From positions 1-13,850 of the forward strand of contig JAFACJ010000047.1 in the NCBI GenBank assembly GCA_023425615.1: DNA of 13,850 nucleotides. The letters are read 5' to 3'. Each line of letters begins with the position of its first letter. Position 1 is the first letter of the stretch. The stretch is from Actinomycetes bacterium (GTDB lineage: Bacteria; Actinomycetota; Actinomycetes; Streptosporangiales; Streptosporangiaceae). Below, piece after piece: positions 6,858-12,892 of this stretch. The translations under genes were made by a program, and so were the position numbers. The notes beneath the pieces were generated by a model. The model saw nothing but the letters and a program-made list of their open reading frames with translations, was not told where the DNA came from and made no database searches.

Positions 6858-6910
6858 GGTGTCGGATACGGCGCGATGCGCGTCGCGGCGAAGGGAGATC
6901 GGCGGCCGGG

Positions 6911-8314
6911 TCAGCCGTGTGCGGACGGACCGGCGAGGAGGGTCTGCAGGTCCCGCGGCTCGCCGGCGTCCGGGATGGCGTGGAGCGCCTCGAACCAGGA
7001 CTCGCTCACGGGTCCCCGTCCCACGCACTGGTGGAACTTGGCGGCCAGTTCGGCGGGCGAGAGCGGCCGGTGCGAGTCGCCGCGGGAGTGATGGACGCTG
7101 CGGACCAGGAGCCGGTCATCATCGGTGTGCAGCCGGACGACGGTGTGGCCGGGCTCCTCCGCCGGAGGCCGCTCGGTGAGTTCGATCCGGTCCATCAGCT
7201 CGGCGACGCCACGCCGCTTCAGCGCCTCGTCGGTGAAGTCGCTGAGCAGGACGTTCCCGGTCAGCAGGGCGACGGCGAGGGTGTACTCCAGGGAGAACTT
7301 GGCCTCAAGGCCGTTGCTCGGAGCGGTGTCCCGCAGCGGCCGGGTGCCGCCGTGTTCGAGGGTGACCACGATCCGCGAGATCCGGTCGACGTCGGCGCCC
7401 AGTTCCTCGCGCAGGGAGAGCCCCGCGTCGATCGCGCGCTGGGTGGCGAAGCAGGAGGGATACGCCTTGATCGCGTAGTCGTCGACCCAGCCGGTCACCC
7501 AGTGCTCCAACCGTTCGCCCAGGACGGCTGTGCGCTGCGGGTCGTGGTCGCCGAAGAGGTCGAGGAAGCCGCCGCGCGCCTCCAGCTGGGCGGGGTTGGC
7601 CGTGAAGCCGCGGCCGGCCAGGCCGACGGCCATCACGGCGTCCCGGGACGCCAGGCCGGCGTGCATCGGCTTGGTCATCGTGCCGAAGTTCGCCAGGCTT
7701 CCGGACGCCTGGGAGGCGGCGATGCCCAGAGCGTGGGCGGTGGCGTCGCCGTCCAGGTCGAGCAGCCGGCAGCCGGCGGCGACGGCGGCCAGCCGTCCGG
7801 TGGTGGAGGTGTTGTGCCAGCCTCGGCCGTAGTGGACGGCGTGCGGGAGTATCTCGGAGATCGCGCGGAAGGCGGCGGAGCCGACGCTGTAGGAGACGTC
7901 GAGTTCGGCGCCGGTCACCGGACGGCGGGCGGCGAGCGCGAAGAGCGTCGGCAGCAGGACGGCGGCGGGGTGCATCGCCATCGAGGGGGCGGCGTCGTCC
8001 CAGTCCAGGGCATGGGCGGCGGTGCCGTTGACCAGGGCGGCGTCTGCGGGTCCGAGCCTGCTCGCCGAACCCCACACGGCAGCAGTCCCGGCCGGCGCGG
8101 CGGCAGGGGGGCGTGCCTGGTCCTCGACCCAGTCGCGCACCAGCATGGCCGCCGGTGTGGTGAGCCCGGCGACGGCGACACCGACGGTGTCGACCGTCAG
8201 GCCGCGCAGGGCGGCCCGGGTGGCGGGTTCGGCGCGGCGGTCCCGCCTGCAGACGAAGTCGACCAGTTGCGCGGTCGCGCCGACCTGTCGCGGCACGGGG
8301 GAGGCGACGCTCAC
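6911..8314 (-). CDS. MmgE/PrpD family protein
   Basis: The product is a 467-residue member of the family that contains 2-methylcitrate dehydratase (PrpD), cis-aconitate decarboxylase and iminosuccinate epimerase. Family blocks are present in order: NGTAAHALDWDDA (96-108), with HP at 115-116; GRGWHNTSTTGRLAAVAAG (163-181); QASGSLANFGTMTKPMHAG (202-220); KAYPSCFATQRAID (283-296); and EAKFSLEYTLA (337-347). The length is usual for the family. Many catabolic operons carry uncharacterised MmgE/PrpD paralogues, so the reaction, probably dehydration, decarboxylation or isomerisation of a carboxylic acid, cannot be named. Start: GTG 8312-8314 preceded by AGAGGA at five bases. The frame stays open to 8656 but that extension is Pro/Arg-rich and overlaps the IclR gene. 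It is the second gene of the minus-strand arm, 226 bp below the regulator and 67 bp above the hydrolase. Confidence 0.87.
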   Translation of the reverse strand: MSVASPVPRQVGATAQLVDFVCRRDRRAEPATRAALRGLTVDTVGVAVAGLTTPAAMLVRDWVEDQARPPAAAPAGTAAVWGSASRLGPADAALVNGTAAHALDWDDAAPSMAMHPAAVLLPTLFALAARRPVTGAELDVSYSVGSAAFRAISEILPHAVHYGRGWHNTSTTGRLAAVAAGCRLLDLDGDATAHALGIAASQASGSLANFGTMTKPMHAGLASRDAVMAVGLAGRGFTANPAQLEARGGFLDLFGDHDPQRTAVLGERLEHWVTGWVDDYAIKAYPSCFATQRAIDAGLSLREELGADVDRISRIVVTLEHGGTRPLRDTAPSNGLEAKFSLEYTLAVALLTGNVLLSDFTDEALKRRGVAELMDRIELTERPPAEEPGHTVVRLHTDDDRLLVRSVHHSRGDSHRPLSPAELAAKFHQCVGRGPVSESWFEALHAIPDAGEPRDLQTLLAGPSAHG

Positions 8315-8319
8315 GGCTG

Positions 8320-8325
8320 TCCTCT
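8320..8325 (-). promoter_or_regulatory. Ribosome-binding site of the MmgE/PrpD gene
   Basis: AGAGGA on the minus strand lies five bases before GTG 8314. It decides this non-ATG start in a frame that stays open for another 114 codons. Confidence 0.6.
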
Positions 8326-8523
8326 CAAGGGTGGGCTGCGGGCCGCCGGCGACCCGCGATGACCAGTCTCGGAGGACGGGACGCCAAGCGGTCCGCAGCT
8401 CGCATCCAGCGGAAAGCGAGTTGGTGAGCGGGCTGCGGCGGGCGGGCCCGGCGGCAGGGTGAAACGGCGCGCGGGCACGCCACGCCCTCCCCGGAGAGCG
8501 ATGACGCCGGCTGATCCGGGTCC

Positions 8524-8538
8524 GGGCGGGAACCGCCC
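8524..8538 (-). terminator. Hairpin immediately after the IclR gene, possible terminator
   Basis: GGGCGG (8524-8529) and CCGCCC (8533-8538) form a perfect 6-bp stem with a 3-base loop, 2 bp past the IclR stop (8541-8543). There is no U-run. If it works, the regulator would be a single-gene transcript and the MmgE/PrpD operon would need its own promoter. Confidence 0.4.
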
Positions 8539-8540
8539 CT

Positions 8541-9308
8541 TCAGGCGTGCGTTCTGCCGAGCGAGGGTTCGTCCATGCTGTTGCGCAGGCCGGTGGAGAT
8601 GTCCTGGGCGGTCGTCCGGGCCAGGCGTCCCAGAGACACCGGCGGATGCGTGCCACGCCGGCCGCCGATCACCACGCAGGTGCTCACCGTCTGGTCCTCG
8701 GAGAAGACGGGGGCGGCGGCCCAGACCAGCGGGGAGGTGTACTGCGCGCCGGTGGGAGAGTGCGCGAAGCCGATCTGCCGCACCCGGGCGAGCGTCTGCC
8801 GCCAGGCGAACTGCTCCTCGCCGCGCAACGGGCGCGACGCCGGCCGGCGGTCGGGATCCCGGCCCCAGGCCAGGAGGACCAGGCCGGCGGGGTGCTCGTC
8901 CAGCGTCGGCGATCCGAGCTGCTCCCAGACCCGGACGGTGTTACGGCCGGCGATCTTGTCGATGATGTGCAGCCGGTCACCCTCACGGGTGACCAGGGCG
9001 ACGGGCAGCCGGGTGCTCGCGTGGAGGTCGACCAGACCCGGGCGGGCGCAGTCGCGCAGCAGCCGGATGTCGGGGACGCCGTGGCCGAGCCGCCACAGGC
9101 GCGAGCCGAGCCGGTAGCGGCCGCGGCCGGACCGCTCGATCGCGCCGTGCTCGGCGAGGGTGGCCAGCATCCGGTGCACGGTCGCCGGGGGGAGATCGGT
9201 GGCCGCGCAGATGTCGGCGACCGAACGTTCGGGCTCACCGCCGGTGAAGCAGCCGAGGATGTCGAAGGCCCGCGCCAGTACGCCGCGCTTGCCGTTGACC
9301 TCGCTCAT
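8541..9308 (-). CDS. IclR-family transcriptional regulator
   Basis: The product is a 255-residue regulator of usual IclR length. The N-terminal winged helix-turn-helix (about 8-70) shows LARAFDILGCF, SVADICAATDLPPATVHRMLATL (29-51) and GAIERSGRGRYRLG (55-68). The effector-binding domain (about 80-240) shows LRDCARPGLVDLHASTRLPVAL, LHIIDKI and GSPTLDEHPAGLVLLAW. IclR proteins bind an aromatic or carboxylic-acid ligand and regulate adjacent, often divergent, catabolic genes. Here it sits between the catabolic arm and the divergent transporter/reductase arm and probably controls both. Start: ATG 9306-9308 has GGGAG five bases upstream. ATG 9318-9320 has GGAGG only two bases away, and the open frame reaches 9386, but that upstream stretch overlaps the promoter. 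The ligand is unknown. Where most IclR effector domains have a G-x-x-x-P-L-H-A-T-A-x-G-K segment, this one reads GSPTLDEHPAGLVLLAW, a divergent ligand pocket. Confidence 0.9.
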   Translation of the reverse strand: MSEVNGKRGVLARAFDILGCFTGGEPERSVADICAATDLPPATVHRMLATLAEHGAIERSGRGRYRLGSRLWRLGHGVPDIRLLRDCARPGLVDLHASTRLPVALVTREGDRLHIIDKIAGRNTVRVWEQLGSPTLDEHPAGLVLLAWGRDPDRRPASRPLRGEEQFAWRQTLARVRQIGFAHSPTGAQYTSPLVWAAAPVFSEDQTVSTCVVIGGRRGTHPPVSLGRLARTTAQDISTGLRNSMDEPSLGRTHA

Positions 9309-9365
9309 CTCGGCTCCCATCGCCTCCGAATGATCTCCGTGGGGTGGCCCTCTTCGGGCAGACGG

Positions 9366-9394
9366 AACATACGTGACTTGTTTCATTACGTCAA
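9366..9394 (-). promoter_or_regulatory. Sigma-70-type promoter of the IclR gene
   Basis: On the minus strand, TTGACG (9389-9394) is followed after exactly 17 bp by TATGTT (9366-9371). Both boxes match the housekeeping consensus well, and transcription would start about 50 nt before ATG 9308. This supports the start choice and argues against the longer frame to 9386. TGAC and GTCA (9374-9377, 9390-9393), in inverted order around a 12-base spacer, overlap the core promoter and could be a further half-site pair. Confidence 0.65.
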
Positions 9395-9409
9395 AGTTAC
9401 GGGGCTATG

Positions 9410-9422
9410 GGAATGAAATTCC
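9410..9422. promoter_or_regulatory. Candidate IclR operator (GGAAT-GAA-ATTCC)
   Basis: This is a perfect inverted repeat with 5-base arms and a 3-base spacer in the divergent IclR/transporter intergenic region, 15 bp upstream of the IclR -35 box. It resembles the E. coli IclR operator core (GGAAA-T-N-A-TTTCC type). From here the regulator could control itself and the plus-strand operon. I found no second copy in the 8315-8540 spacer. Confidence 0.5.
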
Positions 9423-9522
9423 GCCTGGTGAGGCATAGGGCCACTCGCGATGCCCGCTTTGCCACTGTCGTCATGCCCGTCACGCACGCATCTTCCGAAC
9501 GCGCCGCACTCTCGGGCACGAC

Positions 9523-9528
9523 AGGAGG
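9523..9528 (+). promoter_or_regulatory. Ribosome-binding site of the substrate-binding protein gene
   Basis: AGGAGG lies ten bases before ATG 9539. The spacing is slightly long, but the site is strong and selects this ATG over the upstream in-frame ATG at 9407, which would destroy the signal peptide. Confidence 0.65.
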
Positions 9529-9538
9529 ACTGGATCTC

Positions 9539-10510
9539 ATGGTTTCCACTCGTTTTCGCGCCCTCGCCGCGACCGCCGTCGCGGCGCTGGCCCTGTGTAC
9601 CGCCTGCTCCTCCGAGGGCTCCGGCTCGGACACGCCGGCCGGCGGGCAGCTCGATCTCGCCGCCTTCGCCTCGCTCAACGGCGTCCCCGCCTTCGCCGCG
9701 GACGACGCGGGCGTGTTCGCCGAGCACGGCCTCAAGGTCAAGATCAGCACGGCGAAGACCTCCACCGAGATGGTCCCCCAGCTGCTCGGCGGCAAGGTGG
9801 ACCTCGCCCTGGTCGACACCGCCACCTCGCTGGTCGCCGCGGGCCGGGGCGTCGACCTGGTCTACGTCGCCGGAGCCACCAACGGCGGCATCCCCAAGGG
9901 CCAGGAGGACTTCAGCTTCGCCAATGTGTGGGTGAAGAAGGACTCCCCGATCAAGTCGCTGGCCGACCTGACCGGCAAGACCGTGGGAGTGCCGCAGATC
10001 AAGAGCCAGCCCTGGGTCGACCTGCGCGGATCCGTCGACAAGGCAGGCGGTGACAGCGCGTCCATCAAGTTCGTCGAGTCACCTGACACCCTCGCCGCCC
10101 TGAAGTCCGGCCAGGTCGACGCGACCACCACCTCCGAGCCGGTCGGCTCCGTGGAACGCGCCAAGGGCGACCTGCGCCCCCTCGGCCCGGTCAACTCCGG
10201 TGGTGGCGGCATCGCTTACGTATGGATCACGACCCGGAGCTTCGCCGAGGCGAACCGTGACCTCGTGAAGTCCTTCGCCGAGGCGGTGCGCGAGGGCAAC
10301 GCGGCGGTGAACGACGATCACGCCCTGCTGGTGAAGACGGCGGCCAAGGTGCTGAACACGGACCCGGCCCTCCTGGAGAAGGCGGCATTCCCGGTTTATG
10401 CCGAAAAGCCGCTGACCGCCGAGGACCTCGAGTTCTCGATCAAGTACCTGAGCAAGTACGACCTGTTCGAGAAGGCGGCACCGGACGCCGGGAAGCTGGT
10501 CGGGCCGTGA
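9539..10510 (+). CDS. ABC transporter substrate-binding lipoprotein (NMT1/TauA-like)
   Basis: The product is a 323-residue extracytoplasmic binding protein for a NitT/TauT-type importer. The signal peptide has RFR (5-7), a hydrophobic stretch ALAATAVAALAL (8-19) and a lipidation Cys, most likely Cys23 in LCTAC, followed by a Ser/Gly-rich tether. This lipobox is atypical because Cys20 occupies the -3 position. The mature domain shows the NMT1/THI5-like pattern: GVPAFAADDAGVFAEHGLKVKI (48-69), QLLGGKVDLALVDTATSLVA (81-100), LADLTGKTVGVPQIKS (141-156), LKSGQVDATTTSEP (188-201) and a C-terminal helical region with YAEKPLTAEDLEF. Members bind sulfonates, nitrate, pyrimidines, thiamine precursors or aromatic acids, so the ligand is not deducible by eye. 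It is the first gene of the plus-strand arm, divergent from the IclR gene, and its stop overlaps the GTG of the first permease. Confidence 0.9.
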   Translation: MVSTRFRALAATAVAALALCTACSSEGSGSDTPAGGQLDLAAFASLNGVPAFAADDAGVFAEHGLKVKISTAKTSTEMVPQLLGGKVDLALVDTATSLVAAGRGVDLVYVAGATNGGIPKGQEDFSFANVWVKKDSPIKSLADLTGKTVGVPQIKSQPWVDLRGSVDKAGGDSASIKFVESPDTLAALKSGQVDATTTSEPVGSVERAKGDLRPLGPVNSGGGGIAYVWITTRSFAEANRDLVKSFAEAVREGNAAVNDDHALLVKTAAKVLNTDPALLEKAAFPVYAEKPLTAEDLEFSIKYLSKYDLFEKAAPDAGKLVGP

Positions 10511-11307
10511 CGGGCGGAAGACCCCGGACGCCGTCCTTCGGCGTCCGGCGTCCGGCCAACCGGCTGCTGGCGATCATCGTCGCCCTCGCCGCCTGGTACC
10601 TGTTCGCCGTCGGACCCGGTTCCTCCAGCGACTTCCCGACACCGCTGGAGAGCCTCAGGTCCGGCCTGGACCTGGCGGGCACCGGCGCCTACTGGTCGAA
10701 CATCGCCACCTCGATCGAGACGGCACTGCTGGGCCTGGCGCTGGCCGTGCTGGTCGGCATCCCGGTGGGTCTGCTGATCGGCTCCAACGAACACGCGCGG
10801 CGCAGCACCCAGCTGATCCTCGACTTCGGCAGGACGGTTCCCGCGGTCGCGCTGCTGCCGCTGTTCCTGCTGCTCTTCGGCGCGACCCGTGAACTGGGCC
10901 TGGCCCTGATCATGGTCTCGGCGGTGTGGCCGATCATCATCCAGACCTCCTACGCGGTCGCGGAGATCACGCCCCAGTTGCGCCGTGTGGCACGGGCCTA
11001 CCACCTCTCCCGCTGGCACCGGCTGCGCTACCTGGTGGCGCCGTCGATGCTCCCCTTCGTCTTCGTCGGCCTGCGGATCGCCGCGACGCTCTCCCTGCTG
11101 ATGGCGATCAGCTCGGAATTCCTCGGCGGCTCCGACGGCCTCGGCTACCTGCTGCTCCAGGCGATGCAGGTCAACGCCACCGACCGGGCACTGGTGCTCT
11201 CGTTCACGGCGGCGTTCCTCGGTCTGCTGCTCAATCTGCTCTTCGTGCTGCTCCAGCGCCGTGTGCTGTGGTGGCACCCCTCGGTCCGCAAGGGAGGTGC
11301 CGCATGA
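10507..11307 (+). CDS. ABC transporter permease 1 (NitT/TauT type)
   Basis: The product is a 266-residue inner-membrane permease with six likely transmembrane helices (about 19-36, 67-92, 108-127, 128-146, 180-204 and 228-250) and the binding-protein-dependent transport signature. Its cytoplasmic coupling loop reads ARAYHLSRWHRLRYLVAPSM (162-181). Compared with the EAA consensus, the usual Gly is replaced by His166. The start is the GTG at 10507-10509, overlapping the binding-protein stop as GTGA; no other start keeps the first helix. It probably pairs with the second permease to form a heterodimeric channel. The family is clear; the substrate is unknown. Confidence 0.9.
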   Translation: MTGGRPRTPSFGVRRPANRLLAIIVALAAWYLFAVGPGSSSDFPTPLESLRSGLDLAGTGAYWSNIATSIETALLGLALAVLVGIPVGLLIGSNEHARRSTQLILDFGRTVPAVALLPLFLLLFGATRELGLALIMVSAVWPIIIQTSYAVAEITPQLRRVARAYHLSRWHRLRYLVAPSMLPFVFVGLRIAATLSLLMAISSEFLGGSDGLGYLLLQAMQVNATDRALVLSFTAAFLGLLLNLLFVLLQRRVLWWHPSVRKGGAA

Positions 11308-12092
11308 GCCGGGTGCGGAGGATCGTCTCCCTCGTCGTGTGGGAGGTGTGGCTCCCGGTGCTGCTGCTGGCCGCCTGGTGGTGGGCCAGCGCCGGAAGCA
11401 CCTCGTTCTACTGGCCCGCGCTCTCGGAGATCATCGACAGGTTCGTCGACCTGTGGTTCTTCGACCACCTCGTCGAGGACGCGCTGCCCAGCGTGCTCCG
11501 GCTGGTCGCCGGCTTCGGTATCGGATTCGTCGTCGCCGTGCTCCTGGGCCTGGTGCTGGGCTCCGTCCCCGCGCTGGAGGACGCGACCCGGCCGCTGACG
11601 GAGATCATGCGGGCGCTGCCCAGCGTGGCACTGCTGCCGATCATGATGCTGCTGCTCGGCACCGGCGACGACATGAAGGTGATCACGATCGCCTTCGTCT
11701 CCATCTGGCCGATTCTGCTCAACACGGTCGAGGGGGTGAGGTCCGTCGACCCGCTCCTGCACCGGGTCGCGGCCGGCTACCGGCTCAGCGCCCGGCACCG
11801 GATCCGCTACATCGTCGTCCCCGCCGCCATGCCCCAGGTCTTCGCCGGCGCCCGGGTGGCGCTGTCGATGTCGGTGGTGGCGATGGTGCTCACGGAGATG
11901 CTCGGCAGCCCCGGCGGCCTCGGGTACTTCGTCCTGGACTCCCAGCGCACGTTCGACATCGTCGCGATGTGGACCGGCCTGATCGTCCTGGGACTGATCG
12001 GCTACGCGGCCAACAAGGCGTTCGGCCTCATCGAAGCCCGGGCGCTCGCCTGGCACCGCGCATACACCAAGCAGAAAGATGATCAGCGATGA
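11304..12092 (+). CDS. ABC transporter permease 2 (NitT/TauT type)
   Basis: The product is a 262-residue inner-membrane permease, related to but clearly different from permease 1. It has a first helix at about 9-30, further hydrophobic segments at about 65-90, 105-119, 126-142, 172-200 and 218-236, and the coupling loop HRVAAGYRLSARHRIRYIVV (153-172), in which Arg160 takes the place of the EAA-loop Gly. LRLVAGFGIGFVVAVLLG and IMRALPSVALLPIMMLLLG are typical of SsuC/TauC/NrtB-like permeases. ATG 11304-11306 overlaps the previous stop as ATGA and follows AGGGAGG by seven bases. The open frame extends upstream to 10926, but that is a shadow of permease 1. With the ATPase it completes the importer. 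Confidence 0.9.
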   Translation: MSRVRRIVSLVVWEVWLPVLLLAAWWWASAGSTSFYWPALSEIIDRFVDLWFFDHLVEDALPSVLRLVAGFGIGFVVAVLLGLVLGSVPALEDATRPLTEIMRALPSVALLPIMMLLLGTGDDMKVITIAFVSIWPILLNTVEGVRSVDPLLHRVAAGYRLSARHRIRYIVVPAAMPQVFAGARVALSMSVVAMVLTEMLGSPGGLGYFVLDSQRTFDIVAMWTGLIVLGLIGYAANKAFGLIEARALAWHRAYTKQKDDQR

Positions 12093-12892
12093 AGGCGCAG
12101 AACACCATGGGCACCGACGCGCCGGGCGCCGGCGCAGCCGGCCCGATCATGCAGGTCCGCGGGCTGGGCCACAGCTACGGTGAGCGCCAGGTCCTCAAGG
12201 GCCTGGACTTCGAGGTCGGCCGCGGCGAGCTGATGTGCGTCGTCGGCCCCTCGGGCGTCGGCAAGACCACGCTCCTGGAGTGCCTGACCGGGCTCCGCCG
12301 CCCCAGCGAGGGCCAGGTGCTGTTCGAAGGCCGGCGGATCGACGCGCCGCCGCGCGGTCTGGCCATCGTCTTCCAGGACTACAGCCGGTCGCTGATGCCA
12401 TGGCTCAGCGTGCTCGACAACGTCGTGCTGCCGCTGCGCTCGGCCGGTGTGGCCAAGGACGAGCGAGAGCGGATCGCCCGTGAGTCCCTGGCCGAGGTCG
12501 GTCTCGCCGACTTCACCGGCTCCTATCACTGGCAGCTCTCCGGCGGGATGCAGCAGCGGGTCGCGATCGCGCGGGCGCTCGCCTACCGGCCGGCCGCGGT
12601 GGTGATGGACGAGCCGTTCGCCTCGGTGGACGCCCAGACCCGGGCCGACCTGGAGGACCTGCTGCTGCGGGTCCGCGAGCACCTCGGCATCACGGTGCTC
12701 CTGGTCACCCACGACATCGACGAGGCCGTCTACCTCTCCGACCGGGTGCTGGCCCTGGGCGGGAAGCCCGCCGGGATCCGCAGGCTGCTCACCGTGGACC
12801 TGCCGGGCCCGCGCGAGCAGGTCACCACCAAGGCGCTGCCCCGTTTCGCCGAGCTGCGCAGCCAGGTCTACCGGCTGATCCGCGATGTCTGA
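12089..12892 (+). CDS. ABC transporter ATP-binding protein (SsuB/TauB-like)
   Basis: The product is a 267-residue ATPase energising the importer. It has Walker A GPSGVGKTT (53-61), a Q-loop with Gln96 in VFQDYSRSLMPW, the signature LSGGMQQR (150-157), Walker B AVVMDEPFASVD (170-181) and the switch His208 in VTHDIDEAVYLSD. The MPW after the Q-loop and the DEAVYLSDRV tail are typical of nitrate/sulfonate/taurine-type ATPases. ATG 12089 overlaps the permease stop as ATGA; the first about 20 residues (Gly/Ala-rich) are poorly conserved, so ATG 12107 or 12149 could be used, but the overlap supports the first. Its end overlaps the flavin reductase start by 8 bp, which ties the transporter to the monooxygenase system. 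Confidence 0.93.
   Translation: MKAQNTMGTDAPGAGAAGPIMQVRGLGHSYGERQVLKGLDFEVGRGELMCVVGPSGVGKTTLLECLTGLRRPSEGQVLFEGRRIDAPPRGLAIVFQDYSRSLMPWLSVLDNVVLPLRSAGVAKDERERIARESLAEVGLADFTGSYHWQLSGGMQQRVAIARALAYRPAAVVMDEPFASVDAQTRADLEDLLLRVREHLGITVLLVTHDIDEAVYLSDRVLALGGKPAGIRRLLTVDLPGPREQVTTKALPRFAELRSQVYRLIRDV

Larger units (their letters stand above)
8315..8540. other. Non-coding spacer between the IclR and MmgE/PrpD genes
   Basis: This 226-bp spacer is unusually long for the minus-strand arm. Reading frames across it are only extensions of neighbours or shadows. It holds a hairpin just after the IclR stop and GC-rich, C-run-bearing sequence, for example around 8440-8460. A separate promoter for the MmgE/PrpD operon could lie here, since TTGGCG can be read on the minus strand near 8382-8387, but no good -10 follows and I do not call one. 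Confidence 0.5.

Noticed and set aside
8315..8656. N-terminal extension of the MmgE/PrpD frame into the IclR gene
   Set aside because: The added residues are low-complexity and overlap the regulator. GTG 8314 has a good ribosome-binding site and gives the usual family length.
9407..9538. Earlier start of the substrate-binding protein
   Set aside because: It would place 44 residues in front of a clear lipoprotein signal peptide and covers the candidate operator.
11145..12056. Minus-strand frame of about 300 codons opposite permease 2
   Set aside because: It is composed mainly of Asp, Arg, Gln, His and Gly, the typical complement of membrane-protein codons, with no motif.
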